Source: Gemmataceae bacterium (GTDB lineage Bacteria > Planctomycetota > Planctomycetia > Gemmatales > Gemmataceae). From it: a DNA stretch of 64,000 nt. Position 1 is the first letter of the stretch. The number at the start of each line of letters is the position of its first letter. The notes under the pieces are model-generated. The model was not told where the DNA came from and ran no database searches. It saw only the letters and a list, made by a program, of their open reading frames with translations. Where the stretch lies: assembly GCA_901538445.1 (NCBI GenBank), contig LR594584.1:4058649-4122648 (forward strand), in the 5' to 3' direction. Made by a program: the position numbers and the translations under genes. Shown piece by piece: positions 55,880-62,291 of the stretch.

Positions 55880-57004
55880 ATGTCGTTCCACTTCGACGCC
55901 CTGTTCAGCGGGCCGGAAACCGATGTCTCCCTGGTCGTGTCGTACCCCGACATGATCTACCACGCACGCTACCAAGCTGCCGCGGCGGTGAGCTACCGGT
56001 ACCGCTACGCGCTGTCCGACGTGCGCAGCAAGCACGACCTCACGCTGATTCGCGGCACCGTCTTCCTCGACGGCCAACTCTGCGCCCGCTTCCTGCGGAT
56101 CGAGTACCGAGCGAGTCGGCTCAATGGTCTGGTTCGCGCCGCGGGTCGGAATCTGGGGAACGCGGTTCTGGCGTGGCTTCGGCTGGACGACAGCGCGGAG
56201 GCCACGGTTCGGCTCCACCACTGTGCCGCGCTGGGTGCGTATCACGTCGAACTCTGGGACACACTCGCGGCACCCGACGGGGGGTATCACGACCACGCGG
56301 TCCTCGGCGTGATGGGCCGCGATGCCGTGATCACACGGCCCGCATCGCTCGCGCTTGCCCTGGGCAACGTTACGAAGTTGCGTCACGTCAAGATCGCGTT
56401 CCGCGAACCCGACCGAACCTGGCCCGACGGTTGGCCGATCTCGAATCCGCAATGGGACAACAACTTCCAGGCAACTATTCAGGTTCCGCACTCTCCGCTT
56501 CCCGATGATTCCGCGAACGTGGAACCCGCGCCCAACTACTTCATCGACTTCGCCCGCGGGTTCTTTCGGCCGGCGGGCTCGGTTCCTGCAACCCGGTTCC
56601 GGAACTGGCAGATGACGACCGCGGACCCGGAAGCCTCTGCCGAGAACGTCGCGAGTCGCCGCTGGCTGGTGCAGCGAGAGTTCGCGGGGCGCATGGTTTA
56701 CTGCTTCGAGGGAACGCTGCCGCCGGGAGCGGTTGAGGGCTGTCACCGTCACGTGGGTGCGGAAGAAGTGCTCTACTTCGTCGCGGGGGAGGGGCTCGCC
56801 TATGTGGCGATGGGCGACCTCCCCGACGCGGAGCTTCTCACTCCAACCGTGAGGCCCGTGTTCGGCATTGGCGACCGCCCGTGCTGGGAACTGAACGTCG
56901 GACCGGGCGCGATGCTCTACACCAAGAGCGGCGGGGTTCACGGACTGCGTAACAACACGAACGAGCCGCTGACCTACCTCGCGTTCTTGTATCAAACCGA
57001 TTGA
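55880..57004 (+). CDS. Two-domain protein with C-terminal cupin
   Basis: 374 residues, starting four bases after the GMC stop. Residues about 1-230 form a mostly beta domain of unknown type (FLRIEYRASRLNGLVRAAGR, YHVELWDTLAAPDGGYHDHA). The C-terminal third is a cupin: metal motif HRHVGAEEVLYFVAGEGLAY near residue 289 and the second histidine in KSGGVHGLRNNTNEPL. Same layout as the next protein, so the two look like a duplicated pair. Cupins of this kind bind a metal and may be isomerases, dioxygenases or sugar-binding proteins; the substrate is unknown but presumably that of the GMC enzyme. Confidence 0.75.
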   Translation: MSFHFDALFSGPETDVSLVVSYPDMIYHARYQAAAAVSYRYRYALSDVRSKHDLTLIRGTVFLDGQLCARFLRIEYRASRLNGLVRAAGRNLGNAVLAWLRLDDSAEATVRLHHCAALGAYHVELWDTLAAPDGGYHDHAVLGVMGRDAVITRPASLALALGNVTKLRHVKIAFREPDRTWPDGWPISNPQWDNNFQATIQVPHSPLPDDSANVEPAPNYFIDFARGFFRPAGSVPATRFRNWQMTTADPEASAENVASRRWLVQREFAGRMVYCFEGTLPPGAVEGCHRHVGAEEVLYFVAGEGLAYVAMGDLPDAELLTPTVRPVFGIGDRPCWELNVGPGAMLYTKSGGVHGLRNNTNEPLTYLAFLYQTD

Positions 57005-57016
57005 CCGGGGGCCGGG

Positions 57017-58258
57017 ATGGAGATCGTCGACACCGACCGCGTCACGGCCGTTCCGCCAGGCCAGGAACCGGAATACGATCGCGCCAATCCGCTCCTGAAG
57101 GTGTTCTCCTTGATCGAGGGACTCCGCTTCGCGGCCGGTCGCGAGTTCTACTCACCGGATCAGATTCACTATCTCTTCCCGTTCCAGTCACTCGAACTAT
57201 ATGGGCCATCGCACCTGGGCTCCCTCGATCCACGGCAGCAGGATCAAAAAGAGGACTTTCAGAAGCAGAACGTGAAGTCAGTGACCTACGGGGCCGAGCG
57301 GTTGTCTCGCGGGTGGGTCGTCGGCGACAACTGGTCAACGCCGTTCCTGCGTATGACGTATCGCGGCGGCCCCGACACCCGGCTGTCTGAGTTGGCGGAG
57401 CACCGTCTCGGGGATCACATCAAGGTCTGGGTGAAGGTTGGCAACTTCGCCATGACGCAGCCCATCGTGGTTCCCTACCACCCAGAAACACACCGCTACA
57501 CCGTCGAGTTGTGGGGTGACCCAAAAGTGGACCTGCGGGGGGTCCTCGATTCGGGCGGCTTGGAAGCGTTGGACCGCGGCGAACTCGTCGTGCGGCCCGA
57601 CCTGATCCACGGCCACCCAGTTGACTTCGTTCGAGAGCGTTTGGAAGGCGTTTCCGTCCGCGACGTTAGCCCCGACTGCACGATGCACCCGGTTCGCCCC
57701 CTCACTGTCGAACTCGCTTGGTCGGACCTGAATGAACGGGTCTGGGATACCGTTGATGGGGTGAATCACCGCTATCGTTTCGGCATGGCGCTTCGTGGCT
57801 GGGACAACTTCTTGAAGGTGGGCCGCAGCCAGCACCCGCACGGCGGCCCCGGTTCGCTCGAGTATCGCGATCTCTTCACCAACTACTTCGGCGGTCTTTC
57901 GCTCGAAGAACTGTCCCACGATGTGCATTCCTGGCAGTTCGATGCTCGGGGTCACAAGGGTGGCAGCGGTCGTGAGTCGTTCTTCGCGGTGAACTACATG
58001 AACTTGAACCTCGTGCGGCCGGGCGGTGGGATCGGATTGCACCGCCACCGCGATAGTTCGGAAGCGTTCTTTGCTGCACGAGGCCGTGGGTTGATGGTGA
58101 CGGGCGATTGGTGCAAGTATCCGGACCGAGATCGGGCGTTGGAGGTGCGTCAACTTCGCGAGGGGCACATGACGCTAATCCATGGTGGACAACTTCACGG
58201 ACTTCTCAACCCAACAGATGAGGATCTCACGCTGTTCACCATCGGCGCGTACGACTGA
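57017..58258 (+). CDS. Two-domain protein with C-terminal cupin (paralogue)
   Basis: 413 residues. N-terminal unknown domain shares features with the preceding gene: FLRMTYRGGPDTRLSELAEH versus FLRIEYRA, and YTVELWGDPKVDLRG versus YHVELWD. C-terminal cupin with metal motif HRHRDSSEAFFAARGRGLMV near residue 342 and second histidine in HGGQLHGLLNPTDEDL. Likely partner or heteromer of the first cupin protein. Last gene of the operon; 269 bases further right begins the first attC site of the cassette array, which is transcribed towards it. Confidence 0.75.
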   Translation: MEIVDTDRVTAVPPGQEPEYDRANPLLKVFSLIEGLRFAAGREFYSPDQIHYLFPFQSLELYGPSHLGSLDPRQQDQKEDFQKQNVKSVTYGAERLSRGWVVGDNWSTPFLRMTYRGGPDTRLSELAEHRLGDHIKVWVKVGNFAMTQPIVVPYHPETHRYTVELWGDPKVDLRGVLDSGGLEALDRGELVVRPDLIHGHPVDFVRERLEGVSVRDVSPDCTMHPVRPLTVELAWSDLNERVWDTVDGVNHRYRFGMALRGWDNFLKVGRSQHPHGGPGSLEYRDLFTNYFGGLSLEELSHDVHSWQFDARGHKGGSGRESFFAVNYMNLNLVRPGGGIGLHRHRDSSEAFFAARGRGLMVTGDWCKYPDRDRALEVRQLREGHMTLIHGGQLHGLLNPTDEDLTLFTIGAYD

Positions 58259-58383
58259 TGGCTGGAGACTGGTGCGAGGCACGATCACCGTTTCGACACC
58301 CCCAGTGTCGATGAACCGTGGCAACGTCGTTTCGGAGTGGCGAGGACGAGACCAAAGACACCCACGAGGGGGAAAGACAGGGA

Positions 58384-58514
58384 CGGGGAGCGGCAACCCC
58401 AGCCGTTGCTCGAGGGCCGCGACCTCGTCGGCGGTCGCCGGCGGCAGGACGTTCTCCAAACGACGACGACGGGCGGCATCGGCGCGGGAACAGCTTGGCC
58501 GCCGCTGCGAGCAT
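58384..58514 (-). pseudogene. SMI1/KNR4 (SUKH)-like gene fragment, terminal cassette
   Basis: On the minus strand, after the attC at 58528-58623, GGAGG and ATG (58514) start MLAAAAKLFPR. A one-base shift is then needed to read DAARRRRLENVLPPATADEV and AALEQRLGLPLP, which matches the N-terminal helix of SMI1/KNR4 (SUKH) immunity-like proteins. The rest of the domain is absent; the following 125 bases up to the cupin gene show nothing recognisable. This is the distal, decayed end of the integron array. Confidence 0.4.
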
Positions 58515-58527
58515 CTGCGCCTCCGCC

Positions 58528-58623
58528 GCCGAACGACACAGCTCAGCAGCGGCGGGGCACCGGAGAGCTTGAAGTCCCAGAAACGAATCATGCCCCGCCG
58601 TCTGCTGCAGCGCCTGGTTCGGC
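58528..58623 (-). other. Integron attC site A
   Basis: R boxes GCCGAAC and GTTCGGC enclose a stem whose halves are GCTCAGCAGCGGCGGGGCA and, on the other side, the complement of GCT-g-CAGCAG-a-CGGCGGGGCA: two extrahelical bases, the hallmark of attC sites. Both lie on the right half, which fits cassettes read on the minus strand. Loop of about 30 bases. Confidence 0.85.
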
Positions 58624-58641
58624 GTGCCTTTGCCCGGCCGC

Positions 58642-59091
58642 TCACAAGTGCTCGTTCTGGTCCGGAGTATACCCGGCTAACACCTTCTCCGCGACCAAGT
58701 CGAAACTGTGACAGCCACCGTCCATCGCTTCCCGGTACTCTTGCGACAGCTCGTCCCGGCATTCGGTGCCGGTGCCACCAAGCCGGTTGATCGTGTGGAT
58801 GAACCAGATCGTCGCCTTGACCCCGGATCGCCACTCGGGGGTACTCTTGACGAACTTCGTCCGCCAGAACCCCGACACGTCATCGAGGGTCAGCAATCGC
58901 TCGACACGCCCCTCGCGTTTGGGGAGCAACAGGTCGGCACAGATATTGAATCCCGAGTCGCTCGCGGACAGGTCGTCCGCTTTCCGCTTCTTGCCGTCGT
59001 TGTGAAAGGCGAACAGGATGTTGCCCCCGAACATGACCACCTTGGTCAGCACGACGACGTAGTAGTACTTGCGGCCCTCTTTGACCTCCAA
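58642..59091 (-). CDS. Cassette gene: Imm26-like protein (start disrupted)
   Basis: 149 residues from a TTG. The same frame stays open and protein-like upstream (ELIKQQVGDLLEVKEGRKYY), but no start codon is in frame there. A GTG with RBS GGAGG at 59132 would be in frame if the seven-G run at 59124-59130 had eight. QVGDLLEVKEGRKYYYVVVL followed by FGGNILFAF resembles the start of Imm26-type immunity proteins. The C-terminal half (WRTKFVKSTPEW, VKATIWFIHTINRLGGTG) is unassigned. Cytoplasmic. Bounded by attC A and attC B. Confidence 0.6.
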   Translation of the reverse strand: MEVKEGRKYYYVVVLTKVVMFGGNILFAFHNDGKKRKADDLSASDSGFNICADLLLPKREGRVERLLTLDDVSGFWRTKFVKSTPEWRSGVKATIWFIHTINRLGGTGTECRDELSQEYREAMDGGCHSFDLVAEKVLAGYTPDQNEHL

Positions 59092-59147
59092 GAGATCGCC
59101 AACTTGTTGCTTAATCAGTTCGGCCCCCCCACCGCTGCGCCTCCGCC

Positions 59148-59244
59148 GCCGAACGACCCCGCTCAGCAGCCGGGGCCGCCGAGTGGGCTACACACCTCGA
59201 AAAGCGCACGTGCGGCCCCGGTCTGCTGCAGCGGATGGTTCGGC
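59148..59244 (-). other. Integron attC site B
   Basis: R boxes GCCGAAC/GTTCGGC; stem halves GCTCAGCAGCCGGGGCCGC against the complement of GCT-g-CAGCAG-a-CCGGGGCCGC, two extrahelical bases. Unpaired spacers next to the R boxes as in the other sites. Confidence 0.85.
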
Positions 59245-59250
59245 GTGCCT

Positions 59251-59796
59251 TTACTCAGCGACGAGGGACCGATCGGACTCCCGCCGCACCCCGCCCGGCT
59301 CCATGACCAGCACCACGCCCTTGACCTCCTGCCAGGGGCGATCCAAGAACGCTAGCAACTCCGCGACCGACGCCGGAACCGGAGGGCTGAACACGACTCT
59401 CACTCGCGGCTCCTCCCCGGTGTCCGTCTCCTGGTACGGCATGTACAGGCGAAATCCGTTGTCCGACCAGTACGTCGTGGTGTCCAGTCGCCCGCCCCCG
59501 GCGAACCGGAGCCGCAGCCGGTACGTCACCCCGCCTCCGAGTCCGGGCCGCTTGTCGCCCTCGCGGAAGCACCGCTCAAGATACCGCAGGGCGTCTGGGT
59601 CGGAGCAACGAACCCGCCTCTGCTGGTAGTCGATCTCCACAGACTCCAGTTGCGCCGCGGCGTCGCCTTGCAGCATTGCCTCCATCTTGGCGACGCCACG
59701 CTGTGTCTGGTGGTTCTCGACGCCGCACCACAGGCCGCAACTGCCGAAAGCAGTGGCGAACGCGGCCAGCAACAACCACCGCGTCTTGGAACCCAC
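59251..59796 (-). CDS. Cassette gene: exported hypothetical protein
   Basis: 181 residues; GTG chosen with GGAGG six bases upstream, directly after the attC R box. N-terminus KTRWLLLAAFATAFGSCGLW is a membrane anchor or lipoprotein-type signal. The mature part contains VEIDYQQRRVRCSDPDALRY, a beta-rich centre (GGGVTYRLRLRFAGGGRLDT) and an acidic end. No family recognised. Single-gene cassette between attC B and attC C. Stop TAA just inside the attC flank. Confidence 0.7.
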   Translation of the reverse strand: MGSKTRWLLLAAFATAFGSCGLWCGVENHQTQRGVAKMEAMLQGDAAAQLESVEIDYQQRRVRCSDPDALRYLERCFREGDKRPGLGGGVTYRLRLRFAGGGRLDTTTYWSDNGFRLYMPYQETDTGEEPRVRVVFSPPVPASVAELLAFLDRPWQEVKGVVLVMEPGGVRRESDRSLVAE

Positions 59797-59810
59797 CAAC
59801 GCCCTCCGCC

Positions 59811-59902
59811 GCCGAACCAGGAGCTGAGCTGCAAGCCGCACCTTCCGGTGGGGATTCCCCTTGCTCGGGCCGCGGCTTGACAGCTCGAGCGACCCGTTCG
59901 GC
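59811..59902 (-). other. Integron attC site C (composite)
   Basis: R boxes GCCGAAC (59811-59817) and GTTCGGC (59896-59902). Stem GCTGAGCTGCAAGCCGC pairs with the complement of GCT-c-GAGCTG-t-CAAGCCGC, again two extrahelical bases at the same positions. A second GTTCGGC at 59950-59956 closes an alternative, perfect 23-bp palindrome with the left R box (59811-59833 with 59934-59956). Confidence 0.8.
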
Positions 59903-60142
59903 CGCCGTCCGCTGCAGCCGGCCAGGCGAGCCCTGCAGCTCAGCTCCTGGTTCGGCCGACCGCCGCACCCCGAGACGCTCAGCCCGCCGGGGATACCGCG
60001 GGACCGGGAACTCGGCCCCGCGGCCGTTGGGCCACTCGGATCGGTAGGCCACACACCGGTCGCCTTCAGCAGGTGCAGGTGGCGACAACCCCTCGACCGC
60101 CCCGTCTTGCGCCACCAGCCGCAGGACGGCGGTCGGCCGAAC
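59811..60142 (-). repeat. 332-bp gene cassette, copy 1 of 3
   Basis: Identical by eye to 62309-62640 and 63665-63996. The identity starts and ends at GCCGAAC R boxes, and flanking sequences differ, as expected for cassettes duplicated by an integrase. The body (59957-60135) has a weak minus-strand ORF starting at a GTG inside the preceding attC (SWVVRPTAVLRL) that lacks a stop before the next attC. It may be non-coding or encode a small peptide. Confidence 0.85.
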
Positions 60143-60204
60143 GACCCAGCTCACCTGCGGCGGCCGGCTTTGCGGCCGCCGTCAGGTGCAGCGCCTGGTT
60201 CGGC
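60136..60204 (-). other. Integron attC site D
   Basis: 69-bp site; GCTCACCTGCGGCGGCCG pairs with the complement of GCT-g-CACCTG-a-CGGCGGCCG, two extrahelical bases, short loop GCTTTG. Confidence 0.88.
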
Positions 60205-60621
60205 GTGCTTTGTGCCCCGCCCGCCGGCCTGGCGATCCTCCGAGTCGAACGCCTGCCGCATGGCAACCTCGATGAGGGCCGCGAACGCCCACAGCCGCAC
60301 CGGCCCCGCATCGCCGCCGTCGCTGTGGACCACCTTGAGGCCGCCGGCGTGCCGCACCTCGACGCGTACGTACGGGGCGTCGTCGATGCCGAACTCGTAC
60401 CGGTCGTCCAGTTCCCCTACGCGGAGGTCAACGCACACCTCGGCCAGCCGGGCGAACAGGTAGCCGGGGAAACGCCCTGAACGCTCGCCGTTCGGCTCGG
60501 CATAGGAGCTGCCCTCGTAGGTGTACCGGCCTTGGCTGGTGGCCGTGAAGCGGAACACCGGGCAAGTGCCGAAGCACGGCCCCCTGTCCAGCGTCAACTC
60601 GTGGATGTCGCCGGGTTGCAC
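60151..60621 (-). CDS. Cassette gene: DUF6438-like protein
   Basis: 156 residues from GTG (QPGDIHELTLDRGPC), about ten bases after GGAGGG. Matches the DUF6438 pattern: LDRGPCFGTCPVFRFTATSQ with Cys16 and Cys20, then GRYTYEGSSYAEPNG, DDRYEFGIDDAPYVRVEVR and GGLKVVHSDGGDAGPVRLWA. The last 20 or so residues (AEPGAAPDGGRKAGRRR) are encoded by attC D and the TGA lies inside the site. Function of the family is unknown. Confidence 0.75.
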   Translation of the reverse strand: MQPGDIHELTLDRGPCFGTCPVFRFTATSQGRYTYEGSSYAEPNGERSGRFPGYLFARLAEVCVDLRVGELDDRYEFGIDDAPYVRVEVRHAGGLKVVHSDGGDAGPVRLWAFAALIEVAMRQAFDSEDRQAGGRGTKHAEPGAAPDGGRKAGRRR

Positions 60622-60636
60622 GCCGCGAAGCCCTCC

Positions 60637-60703
60637 GCCGAACGACCCCGCTCACCTGCGGCCGCCGCTCTGGGCGGCCGTCAGGTGCAGCGCCTGGTTC
60701 GGC
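60637..60703 (-). other. Integron attC site E
   Basis: 67-bp site; GCTCACCTGCGGCCGCC pairs with the complement of GCT-g-CACCTG-a-CGGCCGCC. Two extrahelical bases, loop GCTCTG. Confidence 0.88.
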
Positions 60704-60708
60704 GTGCC

Positions 60709-61227
60709 TTACCTCAGCAGACCGAGACCCCGCAACTCTTGGACGAGCGGCACGGGCTGCTCCGACGCCCACCGGATGCTCTCCTCCGGGTTGCACCGGA
60801 TGGCCGAGTCCACCCCGGCGACCATCGCCGCCGGCACCCACGACAGCAGCATCTCGCCGACCAGCCCGATCCAGCTGCCCCACGGCGGGATCTCGTCCGC
60901 GTCGATGAACCCGTCGCACTCCGGCGGCGAGCTGCCGTGGAACAGGCTGTCCCGCGGCAGGAACGCCAAGATGCGGTCTCCAGCCGGGAGCGCGACCGCC
61001 GGAGCCGGGAGGCCGCCGAGCCGTTCCGCACGGCGGGCCAAGACCGCAGCGACCTCGGCCGCGACGCTGGCCATGTCGGTGACCTCGTGGACGATATTCC
61101 GGGGCGGGCCGAGTTCCGGCGACCGGAGCGAGTCGGCGGCGCGGTCCGGGTCGAACCGCGGCTGGCACCACGCCAGCGCCGCCGACAGTTGCCGCCGGTA
61201 CTCCGCGACCATCGGCGACTCGCCCAC
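60709..61227 (-). CDS. Cassette gene: hypothetical protein
   Basis: 172 residues from GTG (GESPMVAEYRRQL). Soluble alpha/beta protein: FDPDRAADSLRSPELGPPRN, HEVTDMASVAAEVAAVLARR, a DRILAFLPRDSLFHG strand and CDGFIDADEIPPWGSWIGLV. No family recognised; the style resembles SMI1- or Imm-type cassette proteins. Stop lies six bases from attC E. Confidence 0.7.
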   Translation of the reverse strand: MGESPMVAEYRRQLSAALAWCQPRFDPDRAADSLRSPELGPPRNIVHEVTDMASVAAEVAAVLARRAERLGGLPAPAVALPAGDRILAFLPRDSLFHGSSPPECDGFIDADEIPPWGSWIGLVGEMLLSWVPAAMVAGVDSAIRCNPEESIRWASEQPVPLVQELRGLGLLR

Positions 61228-61242
61228 CGCTGCGCCTCCGCC

Positions 61243-61337
61243 GCCGAACGACCCGGCTCAGCGGCCCCGGCGGCGCGGGGAGCGACGGGTCGGAATCTAC
61301 GAATGCCGCCGGGGTCCGCTGCAGCCGATGGTTCGGC
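61243..61337 (-). other. Integron attC site F
   Basis: 95-bp site; GCTCAGCGGCCCCGGCGGC pairs with the complement of GCT-g-CAGCGG-a-CCCCGGCGGC. Two extrahelical bases, long loop. Confidence 0.85.
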
Positions 61338-61345
61338 GGTCTTGG

Positions 61346-61744
61346 CTACCCGCCGGGCAGCTCCCCCGCCGGGACCAGCACCAGCTGCCCGCCGGCCGCC
61401 CGCACCACCTCCGGGCCGACGTGGTAGTACACCGGCACCCCCAGCCCCGCCGATGCGGCCAGGGCGCACGCCCCCAGGTCGCCCCACAGCCCGGCCCACG
61501 ACCCGTCCCGCTGGAACCACACGGTGACCACGTCGCCCGGCGGGCGCGACACCCGGACCAGCCCCCGCGGCGACGCGTACACCTGCGGCCACCCCGGGCG
61601 GAGGGTGGCGGCGAGCGGCCCGGCCACCGTCTCCACCCAGGCGACGGCCCGCTCCGGTGGCACCCAGGCGAACACCGCGAAGAAGTCCCACTCGGCGTCG
61701 GTGGAGATTAGCCCGCGGACCCGCGCACGCAGCAGCTCCTCCAC
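61346..61744 (-). CDS. Cassette gene: hypothetical protein
   Basis: 132 residues; GTG (VEELLRARVRGLIS) with GGAGGG seven to eight bases upstream, right after the R box of attC G. Sequence includes DAEWDFFAVFAWVPPERAV, VSRPPGDVVTVWFQRDGSW and GVPVYYHVGPEVVRAAGGQL. Compact soluble protein, no recognised family. Confidence 0.7.
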   Translation of the reverse strand: MEELLRARVRGLISTDAEWDFFAVFAWVPPERAVAWVETVAGPLAATLRPGWPQVYASPRGLVRVSRPPGDVVTVWFQRDGSWAGLWGDLGACALAASAGLGVPVYYHVGPEVVRAAGGQLVLVPAGELPGG

Positions 61745-61760
61745 CCGCTGGCCCTCCGCC

Positions 61761-61852
61761 GCCGAACGATCAAGCTCACCTGCACCGCCCCCTCCCAGGG
61801 AGCAACGCAACGCAGACTACATGGCGGTGTCAGGTGCAGCGCCGGGTTCGGC
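61761..61852 (-). other. Integron attC site G
   Basis: 92-bp site; GCTCACCTGCACCGCC pairs with the complement of GCT-g-CACCTG-a-CACCGCC. Two extrahelical bases. The spacer next to the left R box is GATCA instead of the usual GACCC. Confidence 0.85.
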
Positions 61853-61859
61853 CTTGGGG

Positions 61860-62291
61860 CTATGCGCCCAGCAACTCCGCGATGCGGGCGTCTTGAGCCA
61901 GCACGGCGTCAACGATGGCGAACGCTTGCGTGGCGACCGGCTGCCCGACCACCTCGGCCCGCGCCAGCGCCCGCCCGACCAACTCGCTCGACGCCGCCGG
62001 CCGCCCGCCAGCGTCGATGACCATGAACCCCGGACCGGACTCAAGCAGACGGTACGCCAAGGCGACCAGCACCCGGTCCCGCGCTGACGTTCCCTCGCCC
62101 CAGCGGCCGAGGATGAGGTCGAAGTTGGCCCCGTGATCGGCGACCCGGCTGAGGGTCCAGTGGACGAAGTACGACGCGAGGGACGCCTCCGACGTGTGGA
62201 CGAACCCCCAGACGCAGCGGCTGTTGTTGCCGCAGCACTCGCAGGGGCCGGTGTCGTTGGCCCCGGTCGGCTCCACCTCCAGCGCCTCCAT
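61860..62291 (-). CDS. Cassette gene: hypothetical protein with cysteine motif
   Basis: 143 residues from ATG (MEALEVEPTGANDTG). A CECCGNNSRCVWGFVH segment at about 18-33 may bind metal. The rest is helical: ASYFVHWTLSRVADHGANFD, RDRVLVALAYRLLESGPGFM, LVGRALARAEVVGQPVATQ. No known family. Sits between attC G and attC H. Confidence 0.7.
   Translation of the reverse strand: MEALEVEPTGANDTGPCECCGNNSRCVWGFVHTSEASLASYFVHWTLSRVADHGANFDLILGRWGEGTSARDRVLVALAYRLLESGPGFMVIDAGGRPAASSELVGRALARAEVVGQPVATQAFAIVDAVLAQDARIAELLGA

Noticed and set aside
53000..58258. Oxidoreductase operon as part of the integron array
   Set aside because: No attC sites occur between its genes, it is on the opposite strand, and it is a multi-gene operon with its own promoter.
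58259..58383. Short overlapping frames between the cupin gene and the cassette array
   Set aside because: No family resemblance, no RBS, low-complexity composition.
59811..60142. The 332-bp repeat as an insertion sequence or MITE
   Set aside because: No terminal inverted repeats plus target duplications; the copies end at attC R boxes in a uniform orientation.
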